DNA of 62,726 nt, from NCBI GenBank assembly GCA_017466215.1, contig JAFTUO010000014.1, positions 1 through 62,726 of the forward strand, read 5' to 3'. Within the stretch, counting starts at the first letter, position 1, and every line of letters starts with the position of its first letter. Both the position numbers and the translations under genes were made by a program. Shown piece by piece: positions 60,617 through 62,726 of the stretch. Under the pieces are notes generated by a model. It was not told the DNA's origin and made no database searches. It worked only from the letters and a program-made list of their open reading frames with translations. Origin of the DNA: Oscillospiraceae bacterium. GTDB lineage: Bacteria > Bacillota > Clostridia > Oscillospirales > Oscillospiraceae.

Positions 60617-61897
60617 ATGGATAAGAAAACCAAGGCGTTTATATCCTTTTTGGATGCATCCCACAGCGTATACCACGCTGCGCAGAATTTGACGAAACTG
60701 CTGCGGGATGCCGGCTATACCCAGCTCTCTGAGGGGGAAAAGTGGACCCTTGTGCCCGGCGGAAAGTATTACCTGATCCGGGGCGGCACGGCGGTGATCG
60801 CATTCCGCATTCCTGCAGGAAAAGTCAAGGGCTTTATGCTCAGCGCCAGCCACAGCGATCGCCCGACCTTTAAGATCAAGGAAAACCCGGAGCTTTGCGG
60901 CACCTACACCCGCCTGGCAACGGAAAAATACGGCGGTATGCTGATGGCAACCTGGCTGGACCGTCCGCTGTCGGTGGCCGGCAGGGTAGTGGTAGAGACG
61001 GACGACGGCGTGCAGAGCAAGCTGGTGGATATCGACCGGGATCTGCTGCTGATCCCCAATGTGGCCATCCATATGAACCGCACCGCCAATGACGGCTATA
61101 AGTGGAATCCCGCGGTGGACACTCTGCCTCTGGCAGGCGGCAAGAACGCCAAGGGCAAGCTGGACCAGCTCCTGAAAAAGCAGGCCGGCGGCAAGATCCT
61201 GGGCCACGATCTGTATCTGTACATCCGCCAGAAAGCAAGCGTTTGGGGCGTGGATAAGGAATATATCTCCGCTGCCGCGCTGGACGATCTGGCCTGCGCT
61301 TGGTGCTGCACCCAGGGCTTCCTGAATGCCAGAGAAACCGAGAGCATTCCGGTGCTTTGCGTATTTGACAGCGAGGAGGTTGGCTCTGCGTCGGTGCAGG
61401 GCGCGGCTTCTCGTCTGCTGGAGGCTACCATCAAGCGCATCTGCGCGGAGAGGGAACTGGATGAGCAGCGCCTGCTGTCTGATTCCTTTATGATCAGCGC
61501 GGACAACGGCCACGCGGTGCATCCCAATCATCCCGAATTTGCCGACGCCACCAACGCACCGGTGGTAAATGGCGGCGTGGTGCTGAAATTCAATGCCAAC
61601 CAGCGCTATACCACCGACGGCGTTACTGCTGCGATCTTCCGCAAGATCTGCCAAAAGGCAGGCGTCGCGGTGCAGACCTACTGTAACCGGGCGGATATTC
61701 CCGGCGGCTCTACCTTGGGCAATATCTCCCTTTCTCAGGTCAGCGTGCCCACAGCGGACATCGGCCTGCCCCAGCTGGCGATGCATTCGAGCTACGAGAC
61801 TGCCGGTGTGCAGGACGTGCTGGATCTACTCAAAGCAATGACGGAATACTACAGCACCACGCTGGAAAATGCAGGGGAAGGCTACACCCTGAAATGA
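60617..61897 (+). CDS. apeB: M18 family aspartyl aminopeptidase
   Basis: 426-residue cytosolic zinc aminopeptidase forming dodecamers. Metal-binding and catalytic residues are in place: SHSDRP (His, Asp), ALDDLA (bridging Asp), SEEVGS (catalytic Glu and Glu ligand), SADNGHAVHPNHP and the last His in LAMHSSYE. Slightly short of the usual 430-450 residues but complete. CAGGAGGA precedes the ATG. Divergent from spo0A across the 0A boxes, so Spo0A control is possible. Confidence 0.93.
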   Translation: MDKKTKAFISFLDASHSVYHAAQNLTKLLRDAGYTQLSEGEKWTLVPGGKYYLIRGGTAVIAFRIPAGKVKGFMLSASHSDRPTFKIKENPELCGTYTRLATEKYGGMLMATWLDRPLSVAGRVVVETDDGVQSKLVDIDRDLLLIPNVAIHMNRTANDGYKWNPAVDTLPLAGGKNAKGKLDQLLKKQAGGKILGHDLYLYIRQKASVWGVDKEYISAAALDDLACAWCCTQGFLNARETESIPVLCVFDSEEVGSASVQGAASRLLEATIKRICAERELDEQRLLSDSFMISADNGHAVHPNHPEFADATNAPVVNGGVVLKFNANQRYTTDGVTAAIFRKICQKAGVAVQTYCNRADIPGGSTLGNISLSQVSVPTADIGLPQLAMHSSYETAGVQDVLDLLKAMTEYYSTTLENAGEGYTLK

Positions 61898-61945
61898 TCG
61901 GCGAAATTACCAAAATTGCGACATCAAAACTGTGCGAAACGACGG

Positions 61946-61974
61946 TTGCAAGAAGTTGCAAAATATGGTATGAT
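61946..61974 (+). promoter_or_regulatory. Promoter of the ABC ATPase transcript
   Basis: TTGCAA, 17-bp spacer, TATGAT with TGG before it; implies a leader of about 180 nt before the ATG at 62161. Confidence 0.7.
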
Positions 61975-62045
61975 TTGTGTATCCAGGTGGATTATGCCTA
62001 CTCCACAAAAATAGGTATCGTTCACTAAAATAAAGGAGGATAAAA

Positions 62046-62144
62046 ACCGTTGGACTCACGGTGCGGCAGTGTGGAGACCTGTCGTAATGCTTCCGGAATT
62101 TTACCGTCCGGAATGCGAGGATGCACGCGGAATGCCCGGTGCAT
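62046..62144 (+). ncRNA. Structured mRNA leader with four consecutive hairpins
   Basis: Stem 1 ACCGT/ACGGT (62046-62062), stem 2 CGGCAG/CTGTCG (62064-62084), stem 3 TTCCGGA/TCCGGAA (62091-62113), stem 4 ATGCAC/GTGCAT (62121-62144). They follow one another with 1-7 base joints and end 16 bases before the ABC ATPase ATG. No known riboswitch class was recognised. A cis-acting element controlling the transporter gene is inferred. Confidence 0.5.
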
Positions 62145-62148
62145 TTAG
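62050..62148 (+). CDS. Possible 32-codon leader ORF, TTG start
   Basis: TTG at 62050 lies 10 bases after a strong AAAGGAGGA and opens 32 codons (MDSRCGSVETCRNASGILPS, then GMRGCTRNARCI) to TAG at 62146, 12 bases before the next ATG. The ORF and the hairpin series overlap almost fully, so either translation controls the structure or the AGGAGG belongs to the RNA structure alone. The peptide has five Cys and resembles nothing known. Confidence 0.3.
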   Translation: MDSRCGSVETCRNASGILPSGMRGCTRNARCI

Positions 62149-62160
62149 AGTCAAGAAAGT

Positions 62161-62726
62161 ATGGCAACTGTAACCCTGAAGAATATCAAGAAGATCTACC
62201 CCTTCAACGGCGACGACATGAAGCCCAAGAAAAAGAAGAAGGGCGCCGAGCCCGAGAAGAAGGTAAACCTGCAGATCACTGACAAGGGCGTCGTGGCTGT
62301 TCAGGAGTTCAATCTCGAGATCGCTGACAAGGAATTCATCGTTCTTGTCGGTCCTTCCGGCTGTGGTAAGTCCACCACCCTGCGTATGATCGCCGGTCTG
62401 GAAGAAATCTCTGAGGGCGAGCTGTACATCGGCGACCGCCTGGTCAACGATGTTGCACCTAAGGATCGCGATACCGCGATGGTCTTCCAGAACTACGCTC
62501 TGTACCCCCATATGACTGTTTATGACAACATGGCTTTCGCTCTGAAGCTGCGCCACACTCCCAAGAAGGAGATCGAGGCTAAGGTGCATCAGGCTGCTGA
62601 GATCCTGGACATCACGGACTATCTGAACCGTAAGCCCAAGGCTCTGTCCGGCGGTCAGCGTCAGCGTGTTGCAATCGGCCGTGCCATCGTCCGTGATCCC
62701 GCTGTTTTCCTGATGGACGAACCCCT
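62161..62726 (+). CDS. Sugar ABC transporter ATP-binding protein (UgpC/MsmK type), 3' end outside window
   Basis: The first 188 residues of a CUT1-family ATPase that energises oligosaccharide or glycerol-phosphate importers. Walker A is [10 protein letters not shown], the Q-loop [13 protein letters not shown], the signature [15 protein letters not shown], and Walker B starts VFLMDEP at the window edge. Between the first two strands there is a Lys-rich insert of about 28 residues ([17 protein letters not shown]) absent from the usual MsmK/UgpC. The ATG at 62161 has only a weak purine stretch (AAGAAAG) before it. The transporter's membrane and binding components are not in view. Confidence 0.9.
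   Translation, partial: MATVTLKNIKKIYPFNGDDMKPKKKKKGAEPEKKVNLQITDKGVVAVQEFNLEIADKEFIVLVGPSGCGKSTTLRMIAGLEEISEGELYIGDRLVNDVAPKDRDTAMVFQNYALYPHMTVYDNMAFALKLRHTPKKEIEAKVHQAAEILDITDYLNRKPKALSGGQRQRVAIGRAIVRDPAVFLMDEP

Overview
The window is a 62.7 kb chromosomal segment of a GC-moderate, spore-lineage Firmicute, most likely an Oscillospiraceae/Ruminococcaceae gut bacterium. This is inferred from spo0A with three upstream 0A boxes, a glgC-glgD-glgA glycogen locus with the Firmicute-type GlgD, a miaB-mutS-mutL-miaA-hfq cluster, LPXTG and large secreted mosaic proteins, strong AGGAGG ribosome binding sites, and dispersed hairpin repeats between genes. No rRNA, tRNA, CRISPR array, prophage or transposase gene was recognised.

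Layout, left to right. 1-7615 (+): end of an LPXTG pilin-like surface protein, then membrane transport genes: a uracil/xanthine permease, a sodium-pumping decarboxylase beta subunit with a tiny gamma-like partner, a YitT protein and an AzgA-type purine permease. Each unit has its own promoter and intrinsic terminator. 7662-14267 (-): a GH13 amylase-family enzyme, glgA, glgD, glgC and a GNAT acetyltransferase. 14446-19882 (+): mgtE behind a short upstream ORF, then homoserine dehydrogenase, aspartate kinase and aspartate-semialdehyde dehydrogenase (threonine/methionine/lysine precursors). 20186-29944 (-): miaB, mutS, a CPBP membrane protease, mutL, miaA, hfq, an SDR and a metallo-hydrolase lipoprotein, joined by 1-20 nt gaps or ATGA overlaps except where a repeat sits between mutL and miaA.

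30092-33004: an XRE regulator divergent from a chimeric secreted Fn3 protein, with two copies of one operator between them. 33058-37624 (-): yebC, nif3-like, trmK, a DUF1858 redox protein and ftsH. 37758-45880 (+): rlmB, a degenerate P-type-ATPase-like membrane protein, an EF-G-like GTPase, an RsmF-like rRNA methyltransferase and murA. 45910-46485: a small divergent XRE/orphan gene module bracketed by identical terminators. 46667-48889: cysK and epsC, divergent, sharing a 23-bp dyad, then a DUF1292 gene. 49069-59000 (+): a 2,432-residue secreted mosaic (beta-helix, discoidin-like, CAP and metallophosphoesterase parts) and a related secreted gene interrupted by an amber codon. 59015-62726: thioesterase, spo0A, M18 aminopeptidase, and the start of a sugar ABC transporter ATPase behind a leader with four successive hairpins.

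The points most worth a second look are the P-type-ATPase-like protein that has lost its phosphorylation site (38634-40697), the structured leader before the ABC ATPase (61981-62160), the recombination scars in the secreted-protein pair (54680-58964), the terminator-flanked module (45880-46513), and a Walker B Asp-to-Tyr change in FtsH.
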